Assembly: GCA_963741565.1 (NCBI GenBank)
Contig: CAVUIK010000012.1
Location: 163,420-227,419, forward strand
From: Ga0077555 sp963741565
GTDB lineage: Bacteria; Pseudomonadota; Alphaproteobacteria; Rhizobiales; Hyphomicrobiaceae
Direction: 5' to 3'
Length of the DNA: 64,000 nucleotides
Shown here: positions 55,767 through 63,624 of the stretch, in pieces
Layout of the letters: each line of letters starts with the position of its first letter
Numbering within the stretch: position 1 is the first letter of the stretch
Program-made: the position numbers and the translations under genes
The notes under the pieces: model-generated
Told to the model about the DNA's origin: nothing
Seen by the model: the letters and a program-made list of their open reading frames with translations, nothing else
Database searches by the model: none

Positions 55767-56915
55767 ATGCCGCAGGGCACGCGAAACGAGCGAAGCACCA
55801 CTTATGATGTCGCGGTGGTGGGGGGCGGCCTGCTGGGCTCCGCCATCGCCTGGGGGCTGGCGCGGATCGGGCAGCGTGTTGCGCTGCTCGACGAGGGCGA
55901 CCGGGCGACGCGTGCCTCGCGTGGGAACTTTGCGCTGGTCTGGGTGCAGTCGAAGGGGCTCGGCATGTCCGAGTATGCGGGCTGGACGGTGCGCTCGTCG
56001 AACGCGTGGGCCGGCTTCGCCGACGAGCTGTGCCGCGAGACCGGTGTCGATGTGTCGTTCGAGCGGCCCGGCGGCTTTCATCTGGCGCTGTCGGAGCGTG
56101 AGCTCGAAGCGCGAGCGCTGCAAATGCGCCGCCTGCACAATCAGCCAGGGATCATCGCCTACGAGACCAAAATGCTGTCGGCGTCCGAGATCCGCCGGAT
56201 GCTCCCGGACATCGGCCCCGAGGTGGTCGGCGGCAGTTATTGCCCGCTCGATGGCCACGTCAATTCGCAGCAGCTTCTGCGCGCTTTCCACACCGGTCTG
56301 AACCAGCAGGGCGCCGCCTATCTGCCCAGTCACTGCGTCGAGGCTATTGCGCGGGATGGCGGTGTGTTCCAGCTGAAGACGCCGAAGGCGATCGGTGCGC
56401 GGCGGCCAAGGTCGTGCTCGCCGCCGGCAATGCCAATATGGAGCTGGCTCCGATGGTCGGCCTCCGAGCACCGATGCTTCCAGAACGCGGCCAGATCATC
56501 GTCACTGAGCGCGTACAGCCGTTCCTGCGCCATCCGGTCGTCACGATCCGCCAGACCAACGAGGGCTCGGTCATGATCGGCGACAGCAAGGAGGAGGGGA
56601 CCCGCGACACGGATATGACGATGGGCGTCAACACCGTGATGGCGGACCGCGCGGTCCGCATGTTCCCGAAGCTCGGCCGGCTCAACGTTGTGCGCACCTG
56701 GACCGCGATCCGCGTGATGACGGCGGACGGATTTCCGATCTACGAGCAGTCCGAGAGCCACCCCGGCGCGTTCGTCGCCTGCTGCCATTCCGGCGTGACG
56801 CTTGCCGCCAATCACGCGCTGACGGTTGCGCCGATGATCGCGAGCGGTCGGTCTCGATCCTGGCCTCGTCGGTGCCTTTACTGCCCGGAGGTTCGATGTT
56901 TCACCGGCGGCATGA
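55767..56915 (+). CDS. FAD-dependent amino acid oxidase/dehydrogenase, DadA-like subunit (HcnC/OoxB-type, two frameshifts)
   Basis: A reconstructed 382-residue subunit. DVAVVGGGLLGSAIAWGLARIG is the FAD fold, followed by ASRGNFALVWVQSKG and GGSYCPLDGHVNSQQLLRAF. One base is missing near 56401 and one is extra near 56849; corrected, the chain reads AAKVVLAAGNANMELAPMVG, TWTAIRVMTADGFPIYEQS and a final GLDPGLVGAFTARRFDVS. It overlaps the start of the [2Fe-2S] gene by 20 bp. With the next two genes it forms a three-part dehydrogenase of the hydrogen cyanide synthase/opine-oxidase/hydroxyproline-dehydrogenase type that oxidises an amino or imino acid. The substrate is not fixed by sequence. Confidence 0.82.
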
Positions 56916-57192
56916 TGGCCTGCTGCGCACGATCACTGTAACGATCGATGGCGTGGCCCAAGAGGCGAAAGCGGGCGACAGCGTCGCTGCAACGCTGCTT
57001 GCGGCCGGAATCGTGACGACGCGGGCGTCGCCAGTCTCCGGAGCACCGCGCGCGCCCTACTGCATGATGGGCGTGTGCTTCGAATGCCTGGTGACGATCG
57101 ACGGTGTCGGCAACCGGCAAAGTTGTCTGATCGCGGTGTCCGACGGCATGGCCATCGAAACGCAGCGCGCGCGGCGGGAGGCAGGCCGATGA
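56896..57192 (+). CDS. small [2Fe-2S] protein of the three-part amino acid dehydrogenase (HcnA-like)
   Basis: A 98-residue ferredoxin-like subunit. The cysteine spacing C-x4-C-x2-C near RAPYCMMGVCFECLVTIDG (the CMMGVCFEC motif) and a fourth cysteine in NRQSCLIAV are as in the small subunits of opine oxidases and HcnA. It passes electrons within the complex. The gene overlaps both neighbours: ATG 56896 is inside the end of the DadA-like gene, and its TGA overlaps the next ATG (ATGA at 57189). Tight coupling supports a fixed subunit ratio. Confidence 0.85.
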   Translation: MFHRRHDGLLRTITVTIDGVAQEAKAGDSVAATLLAAGIVTTRASPVSGAPRAPYCMMGVCFECLVTIDGVGNRQSCLIAVSDGMAIETQRARREAGR

Positions 57193-58610
57193 CGGCGATC
57201 GCAGAACTGCGGGATCACTACGATGTGGTCGTTGTCGGGGCGGGGCCGGCCGGACTGGCGGCGGCGACCGAGACGGCGCGGGCGGGCCTAGCGACGCTGG
57301 TCATCGACGAGAACCCAGGTCCCGGCGGGCAGGTGTGGCGTGCCATAGCCACGACGCCGATGCTGACCCGCAGCGTGCTCGGGCCCGACTACTGGAGGGG
57401 GCATGTCGCGGCCCAGGCCTTTGCCGCGAGTGGCGCCACCTATAGCCCGGGCACGACGGTGTGGAGCCTGACGGCGGATCGCGAGCTCGGTATGTCCGCC
57501 GCCGGCAAGGCGCGCATGCTCCGCGCCGCGCGCGTAATCCTGGCGACCGGTGCGCTCGAACGGCCGTTTCCCATCCCCGGATGGACCTTGCCGGGGGTGA
57601 TGTCCATCGGCGGCGCGCAAACCCTGCTGAAAGCCTCCGGACTTTACCCGGCGGGTCGCGTCATACTGGCGGGATGCGGGCCATTGCTTTGGCTCTATGC
57701 CGACCAGCTTTTGAAAGCTGGCGGCGACGTTCAGGCGATCCTCGATACAACCGATCGCGCCGCGCGGCTTGCCGCCGGCCGGCACGCGGCACGGTTTGCG
57801 GCGTCGCCCTATCTCGCCAAAGGGCTTGGCCTGATGGCGCGAGTGCGCCGCCGCGTTCGCGTCATTTCCGGCATCACCGATCTCGCCGTCGAGGGTGCCG
57901 CCAAGGCCGAAGCCGTCGCCTACCGACGCAGCGGACGGGACGACGAGCGCATGCCCGTCGACACGCTGCTGTTGCACCAGGGTGTGGTGCCAAACGTCAA
58001 TCTGGCGATGTCGGCCGGCGTGGCGCATCGCTGGGACGAGGCGCAGCTCTGCTTCGTTCCCGAGCTCGACCGTTTCGGGAGCACGTCGATCGACGGCATC
58101 GCCATTGCCGGAGACGGTGCAGGCATCGCCGGTGCGGAAGCCGCGACCGAGCGCGGACGGTTGGCGGCATTTGCGGCGATCCGCGCTCTGCGACCCGGAA
58201 CCGTGCTGGATCAAGACGAGCAAAGCGCGCGACGCACGCTCGCAAAATACACCGGCGCCCGCGCGTTCCTCGATGCCTATTATCGCCCGCAACGGAACCT
58301 GCGGATCCCCCGAGGCAAGACGATCGTTTGCCGCTGCGAGGAGGTCACCGCCGAGGAGATCGCGGGGATGGTCGCGCTGGGTTGCGAGGGGCCGAACCAG
58401 ATGAAGTCGTTTACCCGCTGCGGCATGGGCCCCTGCCAGGGACGGCTCTGCGGGTTGACCGTCACCGAGCTAATCGCATCGGAACGGGGTGTCTCGCCCG
58501 CGGCTGTCGGCTATTATCGCTTGCGCCCGCCCGTGAAGCCGATCGCGCTGGCCGAGCTGGCGTCGCTGCCGGCGAGTGAAGCGGCCGTCAAAGCCGTGGT
58601 GAGATCCTAA
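57189..58610 (+). CDS. NAD(P)/FAD-dependent oxidoreductase with C-terminal BFD-like [2Fe-2S] domain (HcnB/OoxA-like)
   Basis: A 473-residue subunit. The first FAD motif is DVVVVGAGPAGLAAATETARAG, then VIDENPGPGGQVWR; a second nucleotide motif is RVILAGCGPLLWLYADQL and a third region GIAIAGDGAGIAGAEAATERGRLAA. Residues about 378-440 hold a BFD-like [2Fe-2S] site with KTIVCRCEEVTAEEI and FTRCGMGPCQGRLCG. This matches the large flavin/iron-sulfur subunit of HcnB/OoxA enzymes. The start ATG overlaps the previous stop. Confidence 0.9.
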   Translation: MTAIAELRDHYDVVVVGAGPAGLAAATETARAGLATLVIDENPGPGGQVWRAIATTPMLTRSVLGPDYWRGHVAAQAFAASGATYSPGTTVWSLTADRELGMSAAGKARMLRAARVILATGALERPFPIPGWTLPGVMSIGGAQTLLKASGLYPAGRVILAGCGPLLWLYADQLLKAGGDVQAILDTTDRAARLAAGRHAARFAASPYLAKGLGLMARVRRRVRVISGITDLAVEGAAKAEAVAYRRSGRDDERMPVDTLLLHQGVVPNVNLAMSAGVAHRWDEAQLCFVPELDRFGSTSIDGIAIAGDGAGIAGAEAATERGRLAAFAAIRALRPGTVLDQDEQSARRTLAKYTGARAFLDAYYRPQRNLRIPRGKTIVCRCEEVTAEEIAGMVALGCEGPNQMKSFTRCGMGPCQGRLCGLTVTELIASERGVSPAAVGYYRLRPPVKPIALAELASLPASEAAVKAVVRS

Positions 58611-58621
58611 GGAACCCCCGC

Positions 58622-59455
58622 ATGCCGCACACATTTTCCGTCATCACGGACGAGGTCTCGCCAGATTTGGCGGCCGGCCTGCGGTTCGCTGCCGAGGAAG
58701 GGCTGTCGACGGTCGATATCCGCTCGGTCGGCGGCGTCAATTTCCTCTCCTTCGAGGCGTCTGAGCAGAAGCGGATCGCCGCCCAGATTCGCGATGCCGG
58801 CCTGACGGTCGGTTGCCTTGCGACGCCGTTGCTCAAATGGGCGCCCCCGGGCAAGGGCGCCGCGACCTCAGGCGATCAATTCGGCTTCGAGACGCGCGAG
58901 CGGTCGACCGAGCAGCTTTATGACGATGCCTTTGCGGCCGCAGCGATCCTCGGCACGCGACATCTACGCATCTTCTCTTATCTGAGCTATGACGGCTTTG
59001 TTCTGGCGGACCTGGAGCCCGCCTACGACGCCTTGTTGCGCCGCGCCGAGACCCACGACGCCGTGTTGCACGTCGAGAACGAACCGGTGTGCAATGTGCT
59101 GAGCGTGGCCGATCTGGCGGCGGCGACGGGGCGCTGGAACCACCCGCGGCTGCGCGGCCTGCTCGATATCGGCAATGCCTATTATGCGAGCGCGCCGCCG
59201 TCGGCTGCGGATTTGGCCGCCGTCATGCCGCACGTCGACCTGATCCATTTCAAGGACTACGCGACGGCAAAGCGCGGTTACGTGCCTATGGGCGAGGGCG
59301 ATATCCCCTATGCCCAGCTGATGGCGCCGTGTTTTGCGGCGGCGCGCACCCGCCCGCTTATCCTCGTCATCGAGACCCACGTCCCAAACGAGCAACCCGA
59401 TGCGACACGCCGCTCGCTCGCCGGCTTGCGGGCGCTCGCTGCGGGGCAGGGGTAG
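58622..59455 (+). CDS. sugar phosphate isomerase/epimerase family protein (xylose-isomerase-like TIM barrel)
   Basis: A 277-residue TIM-barrel protein. It opens FSVITDEVSPDLAAGLRFAAEEGLSTVDIR and has the metal-site glutamate in VLHVENEPVCNV, then GLLDIGNAYYAS and VDLIHFKDYATAKRGYVPMGEGDIPYAQLM, with His, Asp and Glu ligands, and LVIETHVPNEQP. Such proteins isomerise keto-sugars, inosose or related acids. It lies 11 bp downstream of the dehydrogenase and directly before a thioesterase, so it belongs to the same operon. The substrate is unknown. Confidence 0.85.
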   Translation: MPHTFSVITDEVSPDLAAGLRFAAEEGLSTVDIRSVGGVNFLSFEASEQKRIAAQIRDAGLTVGCLATPLLKWAPPGKGAATSGDQFGFETRERSTEQLYDDAFAAAAILGTRHLRIFSYLSYDGFVLADLEPAYDALLRRAETHDAVLHVENEPVCNVLSVADLAAATGRWNHPRLRGLLDIGNAYYASAPPSAADLAAVMPHVDLIHFKDYATAKRGYVPMGEGDIPYAQLMAPCFAAARTRPLILVIETHVPNEQPDATRRSLAGLRALAAGQG

Positions 59456-59456
59456 G

Positions 59457-59966
59457 ATGACCAGCACCGAGAAAGCGGCGGGCAGCGACGCCCCCCAATC
59501 GGCGATCGGCCCGTTCGTCTATCCGGTGCGCCCGACTTGGGGCGATACGGATACCGCGCGCATGGTCTATACGGCGCGCTTCCCGGATTACGCGCTGCGC
59601 GCCATCGATGCCTGGTTGCTGGAGCGGGTCGGCGCCGATTTCTACCGCTTGAACGTGGAGTGGGGGATCGGCACCCCGTTCGTGCATCTCGAATGCGATT
59701 TCCGCTCGCCCGCGACGCCGCGCGACGTGTTGCTGTTGGCTGTGCGCGTTGAGAAGGTCGGAACCAGCTCGCTCACCTTCCGCGTCGTCGCCACGATCGA
59801 GGCGGACGGGCGGCTCTGCTTCGAAGGCAAGTTCGTGTGCGCCACTGTCAATGAGGCCGCGCAATTGCAGGCGGGCGCGCGTGCCAGTCCGCTGGATCCC
59901 AGGATCAAGGCGGCAGCGGAGGCCGATCTCCGATTGCATCGGGACCCGGGTTCGGCGCGGCGATAG
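59457..59966 (+). CDS. hotdog-fold acyl-CoA thioesterase
   Basis: A 169-residue 4HBT-type hotdog protein. The motif VRPTWGDTDTARMVYTARFPDYALRAIDAWLLE holds the aspartate nucleophile of the family (D-T-D-x-A-R-M-V-Y). The strands TPFVHLECDFRSPATPRD and SLTFRVVATIEADGRLCFEGKF follow. ATG 59457 overlaps no other gene and begins 1 bp after the isomerase stop. It may release a carboxylate in the operon's pathway. It is the last gene before the mobile island; the tRNA-Pro fragment lies about 130 bp on. Confidence 0.83.
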   Translation: MTSTEKAAGSDAPQSAIGPFVYPVRPTWGDTDTARMVYTARFPDYALRAIDAWLLERVGADFYRLNVEWGIGTPFVHLECDFRSPATPRDVLLLAVRVEKVGTSSLTFRVVATIEADGRLCFEGKFVCATVNEAAQLQAGARASPLDPRIKAAAEADLRLHRDPGSARR

Positions 59967-60094
59967 AGTGATGCGAGCTGCCTCAGCCGGCCTCGCCCGC
60001 GCGGCCCGCGGTATCATTGCCCATCTCGGCACTTCGGTGCCTAAACGGCGTCCCGTCCAGTCCGTGCGGCGTGCGACTCCGATCGATGTAGAAT

Positions 60095-60140
60095 TGGTCG
60101 GAGCGAGAGGATTTGAACCTCCGACCCCCAGTCCCCCAGA
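60095..60140 (-). other. attachment site: 3'-half of tRNA-Pro(GGG)
   Basis: Reading the minus strand, the sequence covers tRNA positions about 32 to 76: a loop with GGG anticodon, the 3' half of the anticodon stem, a variable loop GGGTC, a complete T arm GGAGG-TTCAAAT-CCTCT, and CGCTCCG then ACCA. The 5' half (acceptor CGGAGCG and D arm) is absent to the right; the stem partner expected before the loop does not match. A break in the anticodon loop is typical of integrase crossover. Confidence 0.8.
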
Positions 60141-60270
60141 AAGTTCCGAGCCAGATTCAATTAGACGGTTCTGGACAACTAAAGACGATATAACTCATTG
60201 ATTTACAGATAATTAACTGTCTAAGTTCATGCCATGCGGTATGGTGCGATTCAAGGCGAGCTTTGTTTTT

Positions 60271-60291
60271 CCGGACCCCCACGGGACCCCC
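60271..60291 (-). other. paired GGGGGTCC repeats, left of integrase (possible integrase arm site)
   Basis: On the minus strand the 21 bp read as two copies of GGGGGTCC(C/G) separated by GT. A similar pair lies on the plus strand at 61780-61803. Short repeated arm-type sites near the crossover are expected for tyrosine integrases. No protection data exist; the call is by pattern. Confidence 0.45.
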
Positions 60292-60416
60292 AAATCGAAA
60301 ACAGTGCTCGCGCAGACGAGCGAATGAACCGCGCCATCCAAGCGTCGGGAGTCGCAGAGAGTTTTTGACGAGAGCTTGGCAATCAGCCCTTGAACGCCTG
60401 AAGTTGAGGCAGACCC

Positions 60417-61679
60417 ATGGTGAAAACGCTCACGGCTCGGTTCATCGAGTCCGTTAAGCCGACTGCCGGCCGCAGTGAATACCGAGACGATCAGGTGATC
60501 GGCCTGATGTTGCGGGTAGCGCCCGGTGGCGCGAAGACCTGGTCGGTGCAGTTCGTTCGCAAGACGGACGGGCGCAAACGCCGCGTCACAATCGGCACGT
60601 TCCCTGCGTTCAGCCTGGACGACGCGCGAACGGAAGCTCGCACCATCGTGGCCCGTATCAGTCGCGGCGAAGACCCAACCGCCGATCGCAAGCCGCGCGC
60701 CGAGTATTTCACGTTCGGCAAGCTCGCCGACATTTGGCTTGAGCGCTACGCGCGACCCGGCAAGGTTGCCTCCGCAGTTTACGACGACACACTGCTGCTC
60801 AACAAAGACATCCTGCCAGCCATCGGCGCCATGAAGGTTGAGGAGGTGGCGAAACGCGACGTCATCCTTCTCGCAGATGCCATGCTGGCGCGCGGCGCTA
60901 AAACCCGGTGCAACCGTGCCATTGCCCTCGTGCGCAGCATCTATCGCTGGGGGATCGCCGAGGATCTCGTCGCTCTCGATCCGACGTTGGGCATCAAGCC
61001 GCGCACCGTGGAGCGGCCACGCGAGCGGGTGCTGAGCGAAGCCGAGATCGAAATCGTTTGGAAGGAGTTGGATACGGCCCCGATGACGCGTGGGCTACAG
61101 TTGGCGATCAAGTTGGCGCTCGTCACCGGCCAGCGCATCGGCATGGTTGAGGGGATGGCCAAGACTGAACTCGACCTCACGCTCACCAATCCGATCTGGA
61201 CCGTACCGGGCTCGCGCACCAAGAACCGGGAATTGACGCGTGTCCCGCTGTCGCCGTTGGCGATCCGGCTTATTGCAGAGGCCATCGCGATTGCTGGCGA
61301 CAGTGTCTACGTGTTCCCAAGTCCCGTCGGCCAAGGCCCGATCACGGGGCACGCCGCCACGCGCGCCATGAGCCGCACGCGCACCCACCTCACTGTCCCC
61401 GACTTCCGCATCCATGACCTGCGCCGGACGTGCGCGTCCGGCATGGCGATGCTCGGCATCAATCCGCATACCATCGCCCTCGTGCTTGACCACATCAGTA
61501 CGACCAAGGCGAGCGTGACCAGTTCGGTCTACGTGAAATACTCATTCGACAAGGAGAAGCGGCACGCACTTGAGACGTGGGCTGCTTATCTGGAGCGAGT
61601 GACGGCTGCCTCAAGTCTAAGCAGGCTGGAATCCGGGGATTTGCCCTTTGAAAATGTGACAACAATCTCATCCACCTGA
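60417..61679 (+). CDS. P4-type tyrosine integrase (site-specific recombinase)
   Basis: A 420-residue integrase of full length. Residues 1-90 are the DUF4102/AP2-like arm-binding domain (TARFIESVKPTAGRSEYRDDQV, LMLRVAPGGAKTWSVQF). Residues about 100-185 are the core-binding SAM-like domain. The catalytic domain has R240 in LVTGQRIGMVEGM, H333 and R336 in IHDLRRTCASGM, H359 in LVLDHISTTKA and the likely nucleophile Y372 (SSVYVKY; Y375 is the alternative). It should insert and excise the island at a tRNA gene. The stop TGA lies inside a tRNA-like 3'-half, so gene end and crossover region overlap, as in several tRNA-targeting integrases. Confidence 0.93.
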   Translation: MVKTLTARFIESVKPTAGRSEYRDDQVIGLMLRVAPGGAKTWSVQFVRKTDGRKRRVTIGTFPAFSLDDARTEARTIVARISRGEDPTADRKPRAEYFTFGKLADIWLERYARPGKVASAVYDDTLLLNKDILPAIGAMKVEEVAKRDVILLADAMLARGAKTRCNRAIALVRSIYRWGIAEDLVALDPTLGIKPRTVERPRERVLSEAEIEIVWKELDTAPMTRGLQLAIKLALVTGQRIGMVEGMAKTELDLTLTNPIWTVPGSRTKNRELTRVPLSPLAIRLIAEAIAIAGDSVYVFPSPVGQGPITGHAATRAMSRTRTHLTVPDFRIHDLRRTCASGMAMLGINPHTIALVLDHISTTKASVTSSVYVKYSFDKEKRHALETWAAYLERVTAASSLSRLESGDLPFENVTTISST

Positions 61680-61712
61680 AGGTCGTTGGTTCAAATCCAG
61701 CCCCCGCAACCA
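61667..61712 (+). other. second attachment-site candidate: 3'-half resembling tRNA-fMet
   Basis: The sequence reads CTCATCCACCTGA, then AGGTC, the T arm GTTGG-TTCAAAT-CCAGC, CCCCGCA, A and CCA. It matches the 3' half of an alphaproteobacterial initiator tRNA, except that the anticodon-loop side is one base longer and the T stem differs by two or three bases. The acceptor end CCCCGCA-ACCA is that of initiator tRNA. The integrase stop codon falls inside it. There is no 5' half upstream. Confidence 0.65.
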
Positions 61713-61742
61713 ACCTAACACACTGAAATTACTGAGAATTTC

Positions 61743-61766
61743 GAAGCCGCCGCAAGGCGGCTTTTC
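61743..61766 (+). terminator. Rho-independent terminator after the tRNA-like fragment
   Basis: GAAGCCGCC (61743-61751) and GGCGGCTTTTC form a stem with a GCAA loop, with TTTTC at its end. Its place, 31 bp past the CCA of the tRNA-like half, fits a tRNA terminator kept with the fragment, and it would also end integrase transcription. Confidence 0.8.
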
Positions 61767-61779
61767 TGCGTTCTAGGGC

Positions 61780-61803
61780 TCCGGGGTCCCGCTGGGGTCC
61801 CGG
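61780..61803 (+). other. paired GGGGTCCC repeats, right of integrase (possible integrase arm site)
   Basis: Two copies of GGGGTCCCG separated by CT, in inverse orientation to the pair at 60271-60291. The rest of the gap 61804-62110 has no credible gene or known element. Confidence 0.45.
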
Positions 61804-62136
61804 CAGTGCACGGACTAAAATGGATGGTGTTGGGCATCATTGGGCATCGCCTCGGAACTTGAAGCTTTGTGACCTAGCCTCACGAGCCCCCGAGCGAGGA
61901 TCAGTCTTTCGACGAATTCCCGGATCGGCTTGTTAGGCTGCTGCATTGGCAGACCCCCGGGTGGGAGCCGACCAGCCACCCTGTGGACAGCAACACGACA
62001 ACCCTCGCCGTGAGCCCCCGAATTATCGTCTATTGCGTGCGCATCGATGCTTGGAAGGCGGCAGTGTCGCCGTTAACATCAAATCTGGGTCGGCCTCCGC
62101 CGACACCGATAACATTCCTGTAGGTGGTTTCTCGAG

Positions 62137-62913
62137 ATTTTCGGGGCGATCTGGCTTGTCGTAGAGGCAGCATCGTTCTTCTCCACCCATGTCAAGCACT
62201 ACGCCGAGGGCAATCACTGGCTTCTGCTCGCCGCGCTCGTCGCAGCTATGTGCTGCGCGCTCTGGCGGGCAAGGGAACCGACGGCGGTTGTTTTGCCGCT
62301 GAGGCACACCAACACGGAAATCACGATCCGGTTTGGCGACCTGTTCTCCGCCCGGAGTGACCATATCGCTATTTCCGTCAACGATGGCTTCGATGGCGAG
62401 CTGGGTGCGCCGGTCGATCCGAAATCTGTCCATGGCCAGTTTATCCAGAAGTTCTATAGCGGTTCGCAACGCGGCTTCGAGGCAGCGTGCGATGGGCTCC
62501 TGCCAAAGGCGAAGGGTGCATCAAGCGGCCGCAAGGGCCGAAAGCTGTCGTATCCGATCGGCACTACGGCGGCATTGTCGCTCGAAGGTCGGAATGCTTT
62601 CCTGTTCGCGCTGACAGAAACCGATGCTCTGACTTTGAAGGCACGAGCCGACATCCCCATGATGTGGGATGCGCTTAAGGGCCTCTGGGCCTGCGTCCGA
62701 AATCACTCGAATGGCCATGCCATTAGCCTGCCTTTGGTCGGTGCTGGACAGTCTGGAGTCGGGATCGAGCCAAAGCGCCTATTGCACTTGATCCTGCTCT
62801 CGATCCTCGTTGCGACGCGCGACGGCGAGGTGTGCAAGCGGATCAACATCGTCCTGCACCCAGATATGTTCGACAAAATCGACCTGAGATTGGTCGAGAG
62901 CGATTGGAGCTGA
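62137..62913 (+). CDS. thsA: Thoeris type II effector-like ThsA: two membrane helices plus macro domain (start uncertain)
   Basis: The open frame from 62113 to 62913 first encodes two membrane helices (IFGAIWLVVEAASFF and HWLLLAALVAAMCCALW), then a macro domain of the DUF6430 type: TEITIRFGDLFSARSDHIAISVNDGFDGELG, then HAISLPLVGAGQSGVGIEPKRLL. In type II Thoeris such a protein binds the ADP-ribose-type signal made by the TIR partner and acts at the membrane. There is no ATG, GTG or TTG in frame before the second helix; the first ATG is 62248, which would cut off helix 1. Either an ATT at 62137 or a one-base error near 62127 (giving a GTG at 62124) explains it. The TIR gene starts 3 bp after its stop. 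Confidence 0.82.
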   Translation: MFGAIWLVVEAASFFSTHVKHYAEGNHWLLLAALVAAMCCALWRAREPTAVVLPLRHTNTEITIRFGDLFSARSDHIAISVNDGFDGELGAPVDPKSVHGQFIQKFYSGSQRGFEAACDGLLPKAKGASSGRKGRKLSYPIGTTAALSLEGRNAFLFALTETDALTLKARADIPMMWDALKGLWACVRNHSNGHAISLPLVGAGQSGVGIEPKRLLHLILLSILVATRDGEVCKRINIVLHPDMFDKIDLRLVESDWS

Positions 62914-62916
62914 GCT

Positions 62917-63480
62917 ATGGCCTATCGAAGCGGAACCTATGTCGCCTTCCACGCCGAGGGCATAAGCGATCAGAGCGCAACCGATATCAAGTACTATCGG
63001 ACGCTGCAGATGTGGCACGAGCACAACAAGATCGATTTCAGGTTCGTCAACAGCCACGAGAAGGCGTCGGCGGTACGGGATTCGAGCAAGAAGGAGACTC
63101 TGCGCCAAAGCTTGATGGAGCGGCTGCGCAACTCCCGGAACATGCTGCTCATCGTAGGCGAGACGACGCGCCTCGACACGGATTGGGTGCCGTTCGAGAT
63201 CGCACAGGCGATCGACATCTACGAGTTGCCGATCATCGCGGCCTATCCGACGTTTCCCGTCATCACGAACCCATCGGCCCTACGGCCGCTCTGGCCCGTC
63301 GCCCTCGCGCAGCGGATCGACAACGGCACCGCGCATGTACTGCACATCCCGTTCAAACAGGCACCGATTAAGCACGCGATCGAGGCGTTCGATCATGACA
63401 ACTATCCGCGCGGCGGCGGGCTCAGCATCTACACATGGGAGTGCTATGTCGCTTGGGGCTTGGCGCAGAATTCGGCCTAG
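62917..63480 (+). CDS. thsB: Thoeris TIR-domain NAD-consuming sensor/enzyme ThsB-like
   Basis: A 187-residue TIR-like protein of the ThsB/MTH538 (DUF1863) type. It opens RSGTYVAFHAEGISDQSATDIKYYRTLQMW, then DFRFVNSHEKASAVRDSSKKETLRQSL, RNSRNMLLIVGETTRLDTDWVPFEIAQAID, where Glu94 (in PFE) is the likely catalytic residue, and PIIAAYPTFPVI. In Thoeris such TIR proteins sense phage and convert NAD+ into a cyclic or conjugated ADP-ribose signal; the type II form makes a histidine conjugate. It directly follows the macro-domain gene and is likely translated with it. This pair is the best evidence for a complete type II Thoeris system. Confidence 0.9.
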   Translation: MAYRSGTYVAFHAEGISDQSATDIKYYRTLQMWHEHNKIDFRFVNSHEKASAVRDSSKKETLRQSLMERLRNSRNMLLIVGETTRLDTDWVPFEIAQAIDIYELPIIAAYPTFPVITNPSALRPLWPVALAQRIDNGTAHVLHIPFKQAPIKHAIEAFDHDNYPRGGGLSIYTWECYVAWGLAQNSA

Positions 63481-63624
63481 TCGAGTCGGGCTCTCAATTT
63501 GGACGAACCGAGCGCATTTGGAACCGACAGCATCTGAATACGTTGTTGGCCAAGGTGGCGAGATCCAGCACACATGACGATTTCGCTACTATCATAAAAC
63601 CAACCAGTGATGAGCGAGGACACT

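Noticed and set aside
61946..62164. A 72-codon frame just before the ThsA-like gene, perhaps its missing N-terminus.
   Set aside because: It contains no hydrophobic segment, lacks a ribosome site and does not join the ThsA frame by one simple shift that gives a family-like start.
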